A stretch of DNA of 64,000 nt from Xanthomonas rydalmerensis (GTDB taxonomy: Bacteria > Pseudomonadota > Gammaproteobacteria > Xanthomonadales > Xanthomonadaceae), in assembly GCF_033170385.1 (NCBI RefSeq), contig NZ_CP126170.1, positions 706,001 to 770,000 on the forward strand, written 5' to 3'. Below the pieces are notes generated by a model. That model did no database searches and was not told the origin of the DNA. It was given only the letters and a program-made list of their open reading frames with translations. Position numbers and translations under genes: made by a program. This document shows positions 54,353-62,978 of this stretch, piece after piece (the stretch's first letter is position 1; every line of letters starts with the position of its first letter).

Positions 54353-55075
54353 TCAGCCGCCGCGGCAGTGGACCGGCAGGTCGCGGTCGTCCAGATCGGA
54401 ACTGCAGTTCCAGGCGGACGTGCGCTCATCGTAGTCCAGCCACAGCGCTTTGCCATCCAGGCGCTTGTGCTCGGGCAGGCGCAGCGTGGCTTCCAGGCCG
54501 CAGTGGCCGTTGTCGAAGCGGCCGATCCGCACCTGCGCGATGGACGTGCCGGCATAGCTCTGCGGGGTGCCGAAGCCGGTGTCCCCGTTCACCGCGCAGC
54601 GGTGCTCCTGCGCGGCGAACGCGGCGATCTGGTCCTTCAGCGGCGCCAGGTCGCCAAGCGCCTGCGCGACCTTCGCGCGGGCCAGATAGTCCTGATAGGC
54701 GGGCAGGGCGATCGCGGCGGCGATGCCCAGGAACGCGACCAGCAGCACGCCGCCGACCGCGCCGACGATGGCCATGATCGCGCAGCCGGACAGGCCGCTG
54801 CGTGGCGCAGCGACGGCAGCCGGGCCCGCGGGAGCGGCTGCCTGGAGCGGCGGCGGCAAGGGGGGCGGAGCGGGCGCGTCGGGCAGGCCCAACTCGGCGG
54901 CGACCGCGTGCAGTGGCCGCCACTCCGGCAGGCCTTCGTGCCAGACCAGGGTCTCGCGCTGCAGGCGACCGTCGTGCAGGCGTTCCAGCAGGGCGGGCGC
55001 CGACAACGGGCCGTGCCGCTCGCGTGCGGCATCGACGTAGTACCAGAGCGTCGGGGAGGGAGTGTCTTCGTGCAT
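54353..55075 (-). CDS. GYF_2 domain fused to a pilin-like domain
   Basis: The 240-aa protein begins with a GYF_2 domain (WYYVDAARERHGPLSAPALLERL ... LVWHEGLPEWRPL) and a Pro-rich linker. It then has a membrane helix (AIMAIVGAVGGVLLVAFLGIAAAIALPAYQDYLARAKVAQAL) that looks like the N-terminal alpha-1 of type IV pilins (the A-I-A-x-P-A-Y-x-D-Y-x-x-R-A-K pattern), followed by a pilin-like globular part with Cys pairs (HRCAVNG; GHCGLEAT; WNCSSD; VHCRGG). The usual prepilin-peptidase site (GFTLIE) is missing, and the pilin helix is internal, so it cannot be processed as a normal pilin. Between smg and the GYF_2/RDD gene. Confidence 0.85.
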   Translation of the reverse strand: MHEDTPSPTLWYYVDAARERHGPLSAPALLERLHDGRLQRETLVWHEGLPEWRPLHAVAAELGLPDAPAPPPLPPPLQAAAPAGPAAVAAPRSGLSGCAIMAIVGAVGGVLLVAFLGIAAAIALPAYQDYLARAKVAQALGDLAPLKDQIAAFAAQEHRCAVNGDTGFGTPQSYAGTSIAQVRIGRFDNGHCGLEATLRLPEHKRLDGKALWLDYDERTSAWNCSSDLDDRDLPVHCRGG

Positions 55076-55096
55076 CCGTGCGCGACCGTCAGCGAC

Positions 55097-55570
55097 TCAG
55101 TGAACCGGCTCCGGCTCGTCGACGAACATCTGCGTTTCCATCCACGCGTACGCCGCCTCGGCACCGGGCTGGTTGAACAGCACCATCAGCACGACCCACT
55201 TCAGGTCGTCCAGGTCCAGCTCGTCCTGGTCCAGGGCCATGGCCCGGTCCAGCACCAGTTCGCGCTGGTCGCTGTCGAGGATGCCGTGTTGCTCCAGGAA
55301 CAGCAGGAAGCCACGGCATTCCACGTCGAGCTTGTCCAGCTCCGGACCGTGGTAGATGCGGATCGGGCCATCGATGCGCGGCTGCGCCACGGCCGGGCGC
55401 TGGTCGGCCAGGGCGTCGAGCCAGTCGAACGCCTTGCTGATCTCGGTGGGGCTGAAACCGGCCTGGATCAGGCCATTCTGGAGGGAGTCGCGGTCGCGGA
55501 CCGGATCCGCGTCTTCGCTGAAATAGTGTTCGAACAGGTACAGCAGGACATCCAGAATGCTCTCTTTCAT
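55097..55570 (-). CDS. smg: Smg protein (DUF494)
   Basis: The 157-residue Smg/DUF494 protein starts with the conserved [17 protein letters not shown] and has the following motifs [47 protein letters not shown] and [19 protein letters not shown]. It is small, helical and cytosolic. Smg sits beside dprA and topA in many gammaproteobacteria, and its role is not established. The start at 55570 is the family start; the longer frame runs into dprA. It follows dprA by 43 bases and precedes the GYF_2/pilin gene by 21. Confidence 0.95.
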   Translation of the reverse strand: MKESILDVLLYLFEHYFSEDADPVRDRDSLQNGLIQAGFSPTEISKAFDWLDALADQRPAVAQPRIDGPIRIYHGPELDKLDVECRGFLLFLEQHGILDSDQRELVLDRAMALDQDELDLDDLKWVVLMVLFNQPGAEAAYAWMETQMFVDEPEPVH

Positions 55571-55613
55571 TGCCCCTCGGCCTGCGTCGCGAGACGCTGT
55601 GGAGGTGAAGAAA

Positions 55614-56768
55614 CTAGGGTTTGCGGGTGTAACGACCGCGTTCGACCGCCACGTAGCCATCCAGTTCCATGGCCAGCAGCATGGAGGACGCCGCTGCGGC
55701 CGTCAATCCGCTGCGTGCGATCACTGAATCCATACAGATGGGGTCGTGGCCCAGCGCCTGCCACAAGCGCTGGTAGTCGGGATGGGGAAAGGCCGGTGCG
55801 GCGGCGCGCGCGATGCTGGTTCCCTGTGTGGGGGCGTTCAGGCGCCCGCGCAAGGCGTCGGCGAGTTCGGCGGCCAGGGGCGCAACGCCTGCCAGTATTT
55901 CGTCGGCGCGTTCCACCAGCCCGGCGCCGTCGCGGATCAGCCGATGGCAGCCGCGCGCCAGCGGGTTGTGGATCGAGCCGGGCAGGGCGAACACCTCGCG
56001 CCCGGCCTCGGCGGCCAGCCGCGCGGTGATCAGCGCGCCAGAGCGGGTGGCCGCCTCGATCACCAGGGTCGCCAGGCTCAGCCCGGCGATGATCCGGTTG
56101 CGTGCCGGGAAATGGCCCGCCCGCGCCGGCGTGCCGGGCGGATGCTCGCTGACCACCGCGCCGCGTTCGGCGATCTGACTGCGCAGGGCGGCATGCTGGC
56201 GCGGGTAGGCCAGGTCGGGACCGGTGCCGACCACCGCCACGGTCAGCCCGTCCGCGCGCGACAGCGCTGCCCGGTGCGCGGCGGCATCCACGCCGCTGGC
56301 CATGCCGCTGGTCACCGCGAAGCCGGCCGCGGCCAGGGCCAGGGCGAAGCCATAGGCGTTGTCGCGGCCGCCGGCGCTGGGCGCTCGGCTGCCGACCACG
56401 GCCACGGCCGGGTGCCACAGCACCGAGGGGTCGCCGTCCACGTACAGCGCCAGTGGCGGGTTGGGCGTACGCCGCAGCAGGGCGGGGTAGTCGGCATCGT
56501 GGCAGCCGAGCAGGTGCCGACCTGGCTGCGCCAGCCAGCGCTCGGCGGTTTCCAGCGCGGTGCGGTCGGGCCGCTGCAGGGCGGCGATCTGCGCTGTATC
56601 CAGGCCGGCGGCATGCCAGCCGGCAGGACCGGCGGCCAGCGCCGCGGCCGGGCTGCCGTGCTGTTCCAGCAGCCGCCGGCGTGGGGCGCTGGCGCCGGCG
56701 GCCAGCGACAGGCGCAGCAGCGCCGGATCGGTGGGTGTGTGGACGGGGGCGGTGGCCGGACTGGACAT
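55614..56768 (-). CDS. dprA: DNA-processing protein DprA
   Basis: DprA binds incoming single-stranded DNA and loads RecA during natural transformation. Its 384 aa have a SAM-like N-terminal helical domain ([28 protein letters not shown]), the Rossmann-like core ([75 protein letters not shown]) and a C-terminal winged-helix segment ([28 protein letters not shown]). It is downstream of the LysM gene across a 12-base-stem hairpin and upstream of smg. Confidence 0.96.
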   Translation of the reverse strand: MSSPATAPVHTPTDPALLRLSLAAGASAPRRRLLEQHGSPAAALAAGPAGWHAAGLDTAQIAALQRPDRTALETAERWLAQPGRHLLGCHDADYPALLRRTPNPPLALYVDGDPSVLWHPAVAVVGSRAPSAGGRDNAYGFALALAAAGFAVTSGMASGVDAAAHRAALSRADGLTVAVVGTGPDLAYPRQHAALRSQIAERGAVVSEHPPGTPARAGHFPARNRIIAGLSLATLVIEAATRSGALITARLAAEAGREVFALPGSIHNPLARGCHRLIRDGAGLVERADEILAGVAPLAAELADALRGRLNAPTQGTSIARAAAPAFPHPDYQRLWQALGHDPICMDSVIARSGLTAAAASSMLLAMELDGYVAVERGRYTRKP

Positions 56769-56790
56769 GCGCTCAGCCTAGGCCGCACAC

Positions 56791-56818
56791 GCAGACGGCG
56801 CCCTCGGGCGCCGTCTGC
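56791..56818 (-). terminator. 12-base perfect hairpin between LysM gene and dprA
   Basis: GCAGACGGCGCC / GGCGCCGTCTGC with a 4-base loop, 31 bases after the LysM gene's stop on the minus strand and just before dprA. It has no T-run, so readthrough into dprA is likely. Confidence 0.65.
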
Positions 56819-56849
56819 AATCGCTGTAGGGGGATGCCTTGGCGACGGG

Positions 56850-57986
56850 TCAGCGTGCGTCCGGGTGCTTGACGTCGTAGCCGATCCGGGTCGGCTTGAT
56901 GCCGTCCATCACCAGCGCGTAGCTGACCTTGTCGAAGGTGCGGAACACCATCGCGTGTGCGGCGTACTCGTCCGGCAGCGCCACGGTGGTACCGCTGCCG
57001 CCGGTGAAGCCGTCGTCGGCGCGCGAGGTGTTGGGGTGGCGCACGCGGTCGTTGACCCGGGTGCCATGGCGCCACAGCGACACCACGGTGCCGTTGTCGA
57101 TGCCTTCGCGGCGGCCGCCGGAGATGGCGATCACGTCGCGCGGGCCGGCCGCACTGAAGGCGTCGGCCACCGCCAGCACCCGCAGGCCGGCTGCCATCGC
57201 CTGCTCGGACGGCGGATGCGGCACGAACTGCAGGTCGTAGGGCTGCGCCTCGACCGGGATCAGGCGGTCGCCGGCACGCACTTCGCGGGCGTTGTCCTGC
57301 AGCAGCAGGCCGGTGGCCTGGCGGCCGTCGGCGGACACGCGGGCGACGGTGCCGATGTTGACCTGGGCCAGTTCGTAGCCGAGAGACTCGCGGCGCTTGT
57401 CCGGCGGCACGAAGGTCTGCCACAGGTTGCCGCTGCCGGGGATGCTGCGGCCTTCGGCGTCGAGGTCGTCGCTGAGCTTGGGCAGCAGGTAGCGCACGGT
57501 CGGGCGGACCACGGCGTAGCGCTGCCCCGTCTGGGCCTGGCCGAGGCCGACCGCGTAGACCAGTTGCCCGTCGGTGGCGCGCAGCCGGTTGTCTTCGGTG
57601 CCGACCACGTAGGGCAGGTTGTCGATGCGGTCGACCACGCGCAGGTTCTTCAGGAACGGCTCCACCTGCGCCAGCGGGATCGCGTCGATTGGCGCGTCCT
57701 GGCGCGGGCCCGGCTTGACCTCGGCGTGCGCCACCCGGTCCAGGTAGGCCAGGCTGAGCACGTCGCCGGGGTAGATCAGGTGCGGGTTGTGCACCTGCGG
57801 ATTGGCCTGCCAGATCTCCGGCCACAGCCAGGGCTTGCCGAGGAAGCGCCCGGCGATGTCCCACAGCGTATCGCCCTTGCGCACCACGTAGGTGTCGGGG
57901 TGTTCGGCAGCCATGCTGGCGGAAGCAGCGTAGGTCGCCACGGTGAGCATCGCCACGGCGACGACCGTACGGAGTCGATTGAACAT
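56850..57986 (-). CDS. Exported LysM peptidoglycan-binding protein
   Basis: The protein of 378 aa has a signal peptide (VVAVAMLTVATYAASASMAAE) and one N-terminal LysM domain (DTYVVRKGDTLWDIAGRFLGKPWLWPEIWQANPQVHNPHLIYPGD, about 30-75). A long unassigned region follows, with repeating beta-rich segments (GTEDNRLRATDGQLVYAVGL; GLLLQDNAREVRAGDRLIPVE; VIAISGGRREGIDNGTVVSLWRHG). The same architecture occurs upstream of dprA in many gammaproteobacteria. The start at 57986 is chosen for the signal peptide. It is divergent from def with 138 bases between. Confidence 0.92.
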   Translation of the reverse strand: MFNRLRTVVAVAMLTVATYAASASMAAEHPDTYVVRKGDTLWDIAGRFLGKPWLWPEIWQANPQVHNPHLIYPGDVLSLAYLDRVAHAEVKPGPRQDAPIDAIPLAQVEPFLKNLRVVDRIDNLPYVVGTEDNRLRATDGQLVYAVGLGQAQTGQRYAVVRPTVRYLLPKLSDDLDAEGRSIPGSGNLWQTFVPPDKRRESLGYELAQVNIGTVARVSADGRQATGLLLQDNAREVRAGDRLIPVEAQPYDLQFVPHPPSEQAMAAGLRVLAVADAFSAAGPRDVIAISGGRREGIDNGTVVSLWRHGTRVNDRVRHPNTSRADDGFTGGSGTTVALPDEYAAHAMVFRTFDKVSYALVMDGIKPTRIGYDVKHPDAR

Positions 57987-58124
57987 GAGCGCGGAGCCTG
58001 ATTCCCCAACAGGTTCGCGCACTATAGTGCAGAACCCTGGTGCGGGCGCAAGCGCCGGGCGCAGAAACGGGTAGAATCCGCAGGTCTTGCCGAATCGTCC
58101 GGCGCCCCCATCTTGGGTACCGCT

Positions 58125-58637
58125 ATGGCCCTGCTCCCCATTCTCGAATTCCCCGATCCGCGCCTGCGTACCAAGGCGGTGCCGGTCGACGCCGCCGAGG
58201 TCACCTCCGCAGCCTTCCAACGCCTGCTCGACGACATGTTCGAGACCATGTACGACGCGCCGGGCATCGGCCTGGCGGCCAGCCAGGTGGACGTGCACAA
58301 GCGCTTCATGGTCATCGACGTCAGCGAGGAGAAGAACGCCCCGCAGGTGTTCATCAATCCGCAGATCGTGCAGCGCGACGGCGAACAGGTGTACCAGGAA
58401 GGCTGCCTGTCGGTCCCCGGCATCTACGCCGACGTGACCCGCGCCGACGCCATCACCGTGCGCTACCTGGACCGCCAGGGCCAGCCGCAGGAACTGAGCA
58501 CCGACGGCCTGCTGGCGGTGTGCGTGCAGCACGAGATGGACCACCTCGACGGCAAGCTGTTCGTCGACTACCTGTCCCCGCTCAAGCGCGAAATGGTACG
58601 CAAGAAGCTGGCCAAGGCGCGCAAGCACGTGGCCTGA
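58125..58637 (+). CDS. def: Peptide deformylase
   Basis: Def removes the formyl group from nascent N-terminal methionine. The 170-residue metalloenzyme has all three motifs: GIGLAASQ (from G47), EGCLSVPG with metal-binding Cys94, and QHEMDHLDG with His136/Glu137/His140. The start at the ATG 58125 gives the family N-terminus [14 protein letters not shown]; a TTG four codons earlier is possible but less likely. It heads the def-fmt-rsmB series, the opposite strand from the dprA group. Confidence 0.97.
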   Translation: MALLPILEFPDPRLRTKAVPVDAAEVTSAAFQRLLDDMFETMYDAPGIGLAASQVDVHKRFMVIDVSEEKNAPQVFINPQIVQRDGEQVYQEGCLSVPGIYADVTRADAITVRYLDRQGQPQELSTDGLLAVCVQHEMDHLDGKLFVDYLSPLKREMVRKKLAKARKHVA

Positions 58638-58639
58638 CG

Positions 58640-58744
58640 GCCGGGATTCGGCATTCGGAATGGGGGATTCGTCAGAGCGATCGGATCCCTTCCGGTCGCC
58701 GAGCCCCGCCGTTGCGAATCCCCACTCCCCAATCCCGAATCCCT
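58640..58744. repeat. Intergenic inverted-repeat element, copy 4 (between def and fmt)
   Basis: The left arm (58640-58672) contains GGCCGGGATTCGGCATTCGG then AATGGGGGATTCG. The right arm (58715-58744) contains GCGAATCCCCACTCCCC and AATCCCGAATCCC. About 40 bases lie between. It fills the gap between two genes that are normally in one operon; the fmt ATG follows six bases after the element. Confidence 0.75.
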
Positions 58745-58749
58745 GCCCA

Positions 58750-59673
58750 ATGAAACTCGTCTTCGCCGGTACGCCGGACTTCGCCGTGCCGTCGTTGCGC
58801 GCGGCTGCGCAGCGCCATGAAGTGGTCGCGGTCTACACCCAGCCGGACCGGCCCGCCGGGCGCGGCCGCGGGCTGACCCCGTCGCCGGTCAAGCTGGAAG
58901 CGGTGGCGCGCGGCATCCCGGTGCTGCAGCCGCAGACGCTGCGCGCGCCGGAGACGCTGCAGGCGCTGCGCGCGCTGCAGCCGGACCTGATCGTGGTGGT
59001 GGCCTACGGGCTGATCCTGCCCAAGGCGGTGCTGGCGATCCCGACCCATGGCTGCTGGAACGTGCATGCCTCGCTGCTGCCGCGTTGGCGCGGCGCCGCG
59101 CCGATCCAGCGCGCGATCGAGGCCGGCGACAGCGAGACCGGGGTATGCCTGATGCAGATGGAAGCGGGGCTGGACACCGGCCCGGTGCTGCTGTCGCAGC
59201 GCACCCCGATCGGTGCCGACGAGACCGGCGGTCAGTTGCACGACCGCCTGGCCGCGCTCGGCGCGCAGGTGTTGGCCGACGGCCTGGGCCTGCTGCGCGC
59301 CGGCCTGCGCCCGGTGGCGCAGCCGCAGCCGCAGGACGGCGTCACCTATGCGCACAAGCTGGACAAGGCGCAGGCGCGGCTGGACTGGCAGCAGCCGGCG
59401 GCGCAGTTGGCGCGGCAGGTGCGCGCCTTCGATCCGTGGCCGGTCGCCGAGGCGGTGCTGGCCGGCGAGCGGGTGCGGGTGCGCGGCGCGATCGCGCTGG
59501 ACCTGGCGCACGGGCAGCCGCCGGGCACGGTGCTGACCGCGTCCAAGCAGGGCATCGACATCGCCTGCGGCCAGGGCGCGCTGCGCCTGCGCGTGCTGCA
59601 GCGCGAAGGCGGTAAGGCGATCACCGCGGCCGACTACCTCAACGCACGCCGCGACCTGCCGGTCCTGGCCTGA
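58750..59673 (+). CDS. fmt: Methionyl-tRNA formyltransferase
   Basis: Fmt formylates initiator Met-tRNA with 10-formyltetrahydrofolate. The 307-aa protein has the N-terminal Rossmann domain ([16 protein letters not shown]), the loop [19 protein letters not shown], and the catalytic Asn104/His106 in [18 protein letters not shown] with the partner Asp in GLDTGPVLL. It also has the C-terminal beta-barrel ([15 protein letters not shown]). The ATG at 58750 comes right after the inverted-repeat element; no clear ribosome site precedes it, which is odd for this gene. Confidence 0.97.
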   Translation: MKLVFAGTPDFAVPSLRAAAQRHEVVAVYTQPDRPAGRGRGLTPSPVKLEAVARGIPVLQPQTLRAPETLQALRALQPDLIVVVAYGLILPKAVLAIPTHGCWNVHASLLPRWRGAAPIQRAIEAGDSETGVCLMQMEAGLDTGPVLLSQRTPIGADETGGQLHDRLAALGAQVLADGLGLLRAGLRPVAQPQPQDGVTYAHKLDKAQARLDWQQPAAQLARQVRAFDPWPVAEAVLAGERVRVRGAIALDLAHGQPPGTVLTASKQGIDIACGQGALRLRVLQREGGKAITAADYLNARRDLPVLA

Positions 59674-59841
59674 GGCGTCGGCCATGCCTGCGTACGCCGC
59701 GTTGGGCCAGGCGGGCGCGGCCTTGGCCGCGTCCTCGCTGAGGTGTGGGCGGGCCACCGCTTCGCGCATCTCCGTCATCCCCGCGCGCAACCACGAAGCG
59801 GCATGCGCGCGAACGGATGACGCGTCCTGGAGCGTCTGCCG

Positions 59842-61161
59842 ATGACCATGACGCCCATCGCTGCGTGGCCGCCGGGCGTGGCCCCGCGGGTGGTCGCCGC
59901 CCGCGTGCTGACGGCGGTGATCGACCGCGGTCGATCGCTCAAGGCCGAACTGGCCGCTGCATTGCCGACCCTGCCGGATTCGCGCGACCGCGCGCTGGTG
60001 GAGGCGATCTGCTTTGCCGTGCTGCGCCGCCGCCCGGCCTACGAGGCGGCGCTGCGGATGTGGCTGCAGAAGCAGTTGCCGCAGCGCGACGCCGAACTGC
60101 GCGGGCTGCTGCTGGCCGGCTTCGCCCAGCTCGATGCGCTGGGCCTGGCGCCGCACGCGGCGCTGTCGGCGACGGTGGAGGCGACGCGCGCGCTGGATCG
60201 GCCACGCCAGGCCGGGCTGGTCAATGCGCTGCTGCGGCGTGCGCTGCGCGACGGGCTGCCGGCGGTGGCCGCCGACGCGGGCTGGCCGCTGTGGCTGCGC
60301 GACGCGTTGCACGCCGACTGGCCGCAGCAGGCCGAGGCGATCTTCGCCGCCAGCCAGCAGCCGGCGCCGCTGTGGCTGCGGGTCAACCGCCAACGCGGCA
60401 CCCGCGACGCCTATCTGCAGGAATTGGCCGCGGCCGGCATCGCCGCACAGGCGTCGCCGCTGCTGGCCGATGCCATCCGCCTGGACACGCCGATGGCGGT
60501 GAGCGCCCTGCCGGGCTTTGCCGACGGGCGCGTCTCGGTGCAGGACGGCGCGGCGCAGCAGGTCGCCGACGTGCTGGCGCCGACGCCGGGCGCGCGCGTG
60601 CTCGACGCCTGCGCGGCGCCCGGCGGCAAGTCCGCGCACCTGCTCGAACGCGATCCCGGTCTGCGCCTGACCGCGCTGGATGTGGATGCGCGCCGCCTGG
60701 CGCGGGTCGGCGAGACCTTCGCGCGCACCGGTGCCGGTGCGCAGGCGCACCTGCAGGTCGCCGACGCGGCGCAGCCGCAGGACTGGTGGGATGGCGAGCC
60801 GTTCGACGCGGTGCTGCTCGACGCGCCGTGTTCGGCCACCGGCATCGTGCGCCGCCAGCCGGACGTGCTGCTGCATCGCCGACGCGAGGACGTGATCGCG
60901 CTGCAGGCGCTGCAGGCGCGCCTGCTCGACGCCGCCTGGCAGGTGCTGCGGCCGGGCGGGGTGCTGGTCTACGCCACCTGTTCGCTGCTGCAGGACGAGA
61001 ATGCGCGGCAGGTGCAGGCATTGCTGGCGCGGCAACCCGGCGCGGCGCTGGAGGACCCGGGCGTGGCCTGCGGGCATGCCTCCGGCGGTGGCCGCCAGCG
61101 CTTCCCCGGCGAACAGGACTGCGACGGTTTCTACTACGCGCGGTTCCGCAAGACGGCATGA
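59842..61161 (+). CDS. rsmB: 16S rRNA m5C967 methyltransferase
   Basis: RsmB methylates C967 of 16S rRNA using S-adenosylmethionine. Its 439 aa have an N-terminal NusB-like RNA-binding domain (about 10-145: [13 protein letters not shown] ... [17 protein letters not shown]), SAM motif [14 protein letters not shown], and the two m5C-methyltransferase cysteines Cys330 ([15 protein letters not shown]) and catalytic Cys380 (YATCSLL). GGAG lies nine bases upstream of ATG 59842. The 168-base gap to fmt contains no recognisable feature. Confidence 0.96.
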   Translation: MTMTPIAAWPPGVAPRVVAARVLTAVIDRGRSLKAELAAALPTLPDSRDRALVEAICFAVLRRRPAYEAALRMWLQKQLPQRDAELRGLLLAGFAQLDALGLAPHAALSATVEATRALDRPRQAGLVNALLRRALRDGLPAVAADAGWPLWLRDALHADWPQQAEAIFAASQQPAPLWLRVNRQRGTRDAYLQELAAAGIAAQASPLLADAIRLDTPMAVSALPGFADGRVSVQDGAAQQVADVLAPTPGARVLDACAAPGGKSAHLLERDPGLRLTALDVDARRLARVGETFARTGAGAQAHLQVADAAQPQDWWDGEPFDAVLLDAPCSATGIVRRQPDVLLHRRREDVIALQALQARLLDAAWQVLRPGGVLVYATCSLLQDENARQVQALLARQPGAALEDPGVACGHASGGGRQRFPGEQDCDGFYYARFRKTA

Positions 61162-61186
61162 ACCGGCCCCGGTATCATCGCTTCCC

Positions 61187-62902
61187 ATGCTGAAGACCCG
61201 CGCCTCCCGAGAGTTCTGGTTGTTGGCCATCCTGGCCGTGCTGGTGCTCGGCGCCGGCCTGGGCCTGCGCGATCCGCACCCGGCCGACGAACCGCGCTTC
61301 GCGCTGGTCGCCAAGCAGATGGTGGAGAGCGGCAACTGGCTGTTCCCGCACCGCGGCACCGAGCTGTACTCGGACAAGCCGCCGATGCTGATGTGGCTGC
61401 AGGCCAGCTTCTACACGCTGTTCGGCAACTGGCGGGTGGCGTTCCTGCTGCCGTCGCTGCTGGCCGGGCTGGGTACGCTGGCCTGCGTCTACGACCTCGG
61501 CCGGCGCCTGTGGACGCGTCGCGTCGGCATGTACGCGGCCTATGCGTTGCTGTTCGCCTTCCACTTCACCTACCAGGCGAAGAAGGCGCAGATCGACCCG
61601 CTGGTGGTGTTCTTCATCACCCTGGCCAACTACGCGCTGCTACGCCACTTGTTGCGCGGGCCGGACTGGCGGCTGTGGGCGCTGGGCTGGTTCGCCGCCG
61701 GGCTGGGCACCATCACCAAGGGCGTGGGCGTGCTGGCGCTGCTGATGCTGCTGCCGGCCGCGGCGGCGTCGCTGGCGCACTGGCGCGGTGTGCGGGTCGG
61801 CCTGCGCGATGCGCGCTTCTGGCTGGGGCCGCTGGCGTTCCTGGCGGCGGTGTCGATCTGGCTGGTGCCGATGGTGGTCACCGCGCTGTCGAGCAACGCG
61901 CCCGAGTACCACGCCTACCTCAACGACATCCTGTTCCGGCAGACCGCCGGGCGCTACGCCAAGTCCTGGGACCACGCGCACGGGCCGCTGTACTTCTTCG
62001 GGGTGATGCCGAGCATGTGGCTGCCGGTGCTGCTGGCGCTGCCGTGGGCGATCCCCGCCTGGGCGCGGCGCTTGCGCCGGCGCGATGCGCGCTATCTGCT
62101 GCCGCTGGCCTGGTGGGCGCTGGTGGTGCTGTTCTTCTCGATCCCGACCGGCAAGCGCGACGTCTACGTGCTGCCGGCGCTGCCGATGCTGTGTCTGGCG
62201 ATGGGGCCGCTGATCCCCGGACTGTTGCGCAAGACCGGGGTCAAGCGCCTGCTGCTGGCGTTCACCGCGCTGCTGACGCTGGCGCTCGGCGGCGTCGGTG
62301 CGGCGATCCTGCTGGGGCATGGCTTCCGCGCGCGGATGATGGAAGACCGCGGCATCGACCTGGCCACGGTGCAGGTGCTGGCCTGGGTCCTGCTGGCGAT
62401 CGGCCTGTGGGGCGTGGCCAGCCTGGCCATGTTCGCGCGGCGCCGCCCGGAACTGGCGACGGTCTCGACCCTGACCATGGTCTGGGCGATGGCCGGCTTG
62501 CTGGTGTACCCATTGATCAACATGTCCAGTTCCGCGCGCGGGGTGATGGAGTCGGTCGGGCGCCGCATCGGCCCGGATGCCGAACTCGGCCTGGTCGCCT
62601 GGAAGGAGCAGAACCTGCTGATGGCCGACCGCCCCGCGACGACCTTCGGTTTCGTGGTGCCGTGGGAAGAGCAACTGCGCCGTGGCATCGCCTGGCAGGC
62701 GCAAGCGCCGCAGCGGCGCTGGCTGCTGGTGCAGGAGGCGGCGATGCTGGGCTGCGTCGACCGTCACGCCAGTGTCCTGGCCGGCGTATCCAACCGACGC
62801 AACTGGTGGCTGGTCCCGGCCAATGCCGTGCATGGCCGTTGCGTGGCCACTCAGGAAGACTTCGATCGCCTGCGCGAGCAGGACAAGGATCGCCTCGAAT
62901 GA
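61187..62902 (+). CDS. ArnT-like membrane glycosyltransferase (GT39/PMT_2 type)
   Basis: This polyprenyl-phosphate-dependent glycosyltransferase of the inner membrane has 571 aa and about 11-12 predicted membrane helices. The first periplasmic loop has the Asp/Glu motif (RDPHPADEPRFALVAKQMVES), the equivalent of the catalytic-site acids in ArnT and Pmt enzymes, then SDKPPMLMWLQASFY. The C-terminal soluble part follows the last helix (about 470-571). ArnT adds aminoarabinose to lipid A; related enzymes add other sugars, and the true donor and acceptor here are not known. The start (MLKTRASREF) lies 25 bases after rsmB, so it may be co-transcribed; the next gene is also a glycosyltransferase. 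Confidence 0.88.
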   Translation: MLKTRASREFWLLAILAVLVLGAGLGLRDPHPADEPRFALVAKQMVESGNWLFPHRGTELYSDKPPMLMWLQASFYTLFGNWRVAFLLPSLLAGLGTLACVYDLGRRLWTRRVGMYAAYALLFAFHFTYQAKKAQIDPLVVFFITLANYALLRHLLRGPDWRLWALGWFAAGLGTITKGVGVLALLMLLPAAAASLAHWRGVRVGLRDARFWLGPLAFLAAVSIWLVPMVVTALSSNAPEYHAYLNDILFRQTAGRYAKSWDHAHGPLYFFGVMPSMWLPVLLALPWAIPAWARRLRRRDARYLLPLAWWALVVLFFSIPTGKRDVYVLPALPMLCLAMGPLIPGLLRKTGVKRLLLAFTALLTLALGGVGAAILLGHGFRARMMEDRGIDLATVQVLAWVLLAIGLWGVASLAMFARRRPELATVSTLTMVWAMAGLLVYPLINMSSSARGVMESVGRRIGPDAELGLVAWKEQNLLMADRPATTFGFVVPWEEQLRRGIAWQAQAPQRRWLLVQEAAMLGCVDRHASVLAGVSNRRNWWLVPANAVHGRCVATQEDFDRLREQDKDRLE

Positions 62903-62978
62903 GCCGCGCCCGCGCGTTGCGGCTGCGTGGCGCGGGTGCCGCTGAAGGCCAGCGTGCCGCGCGGGCCGGGGGGCACGC

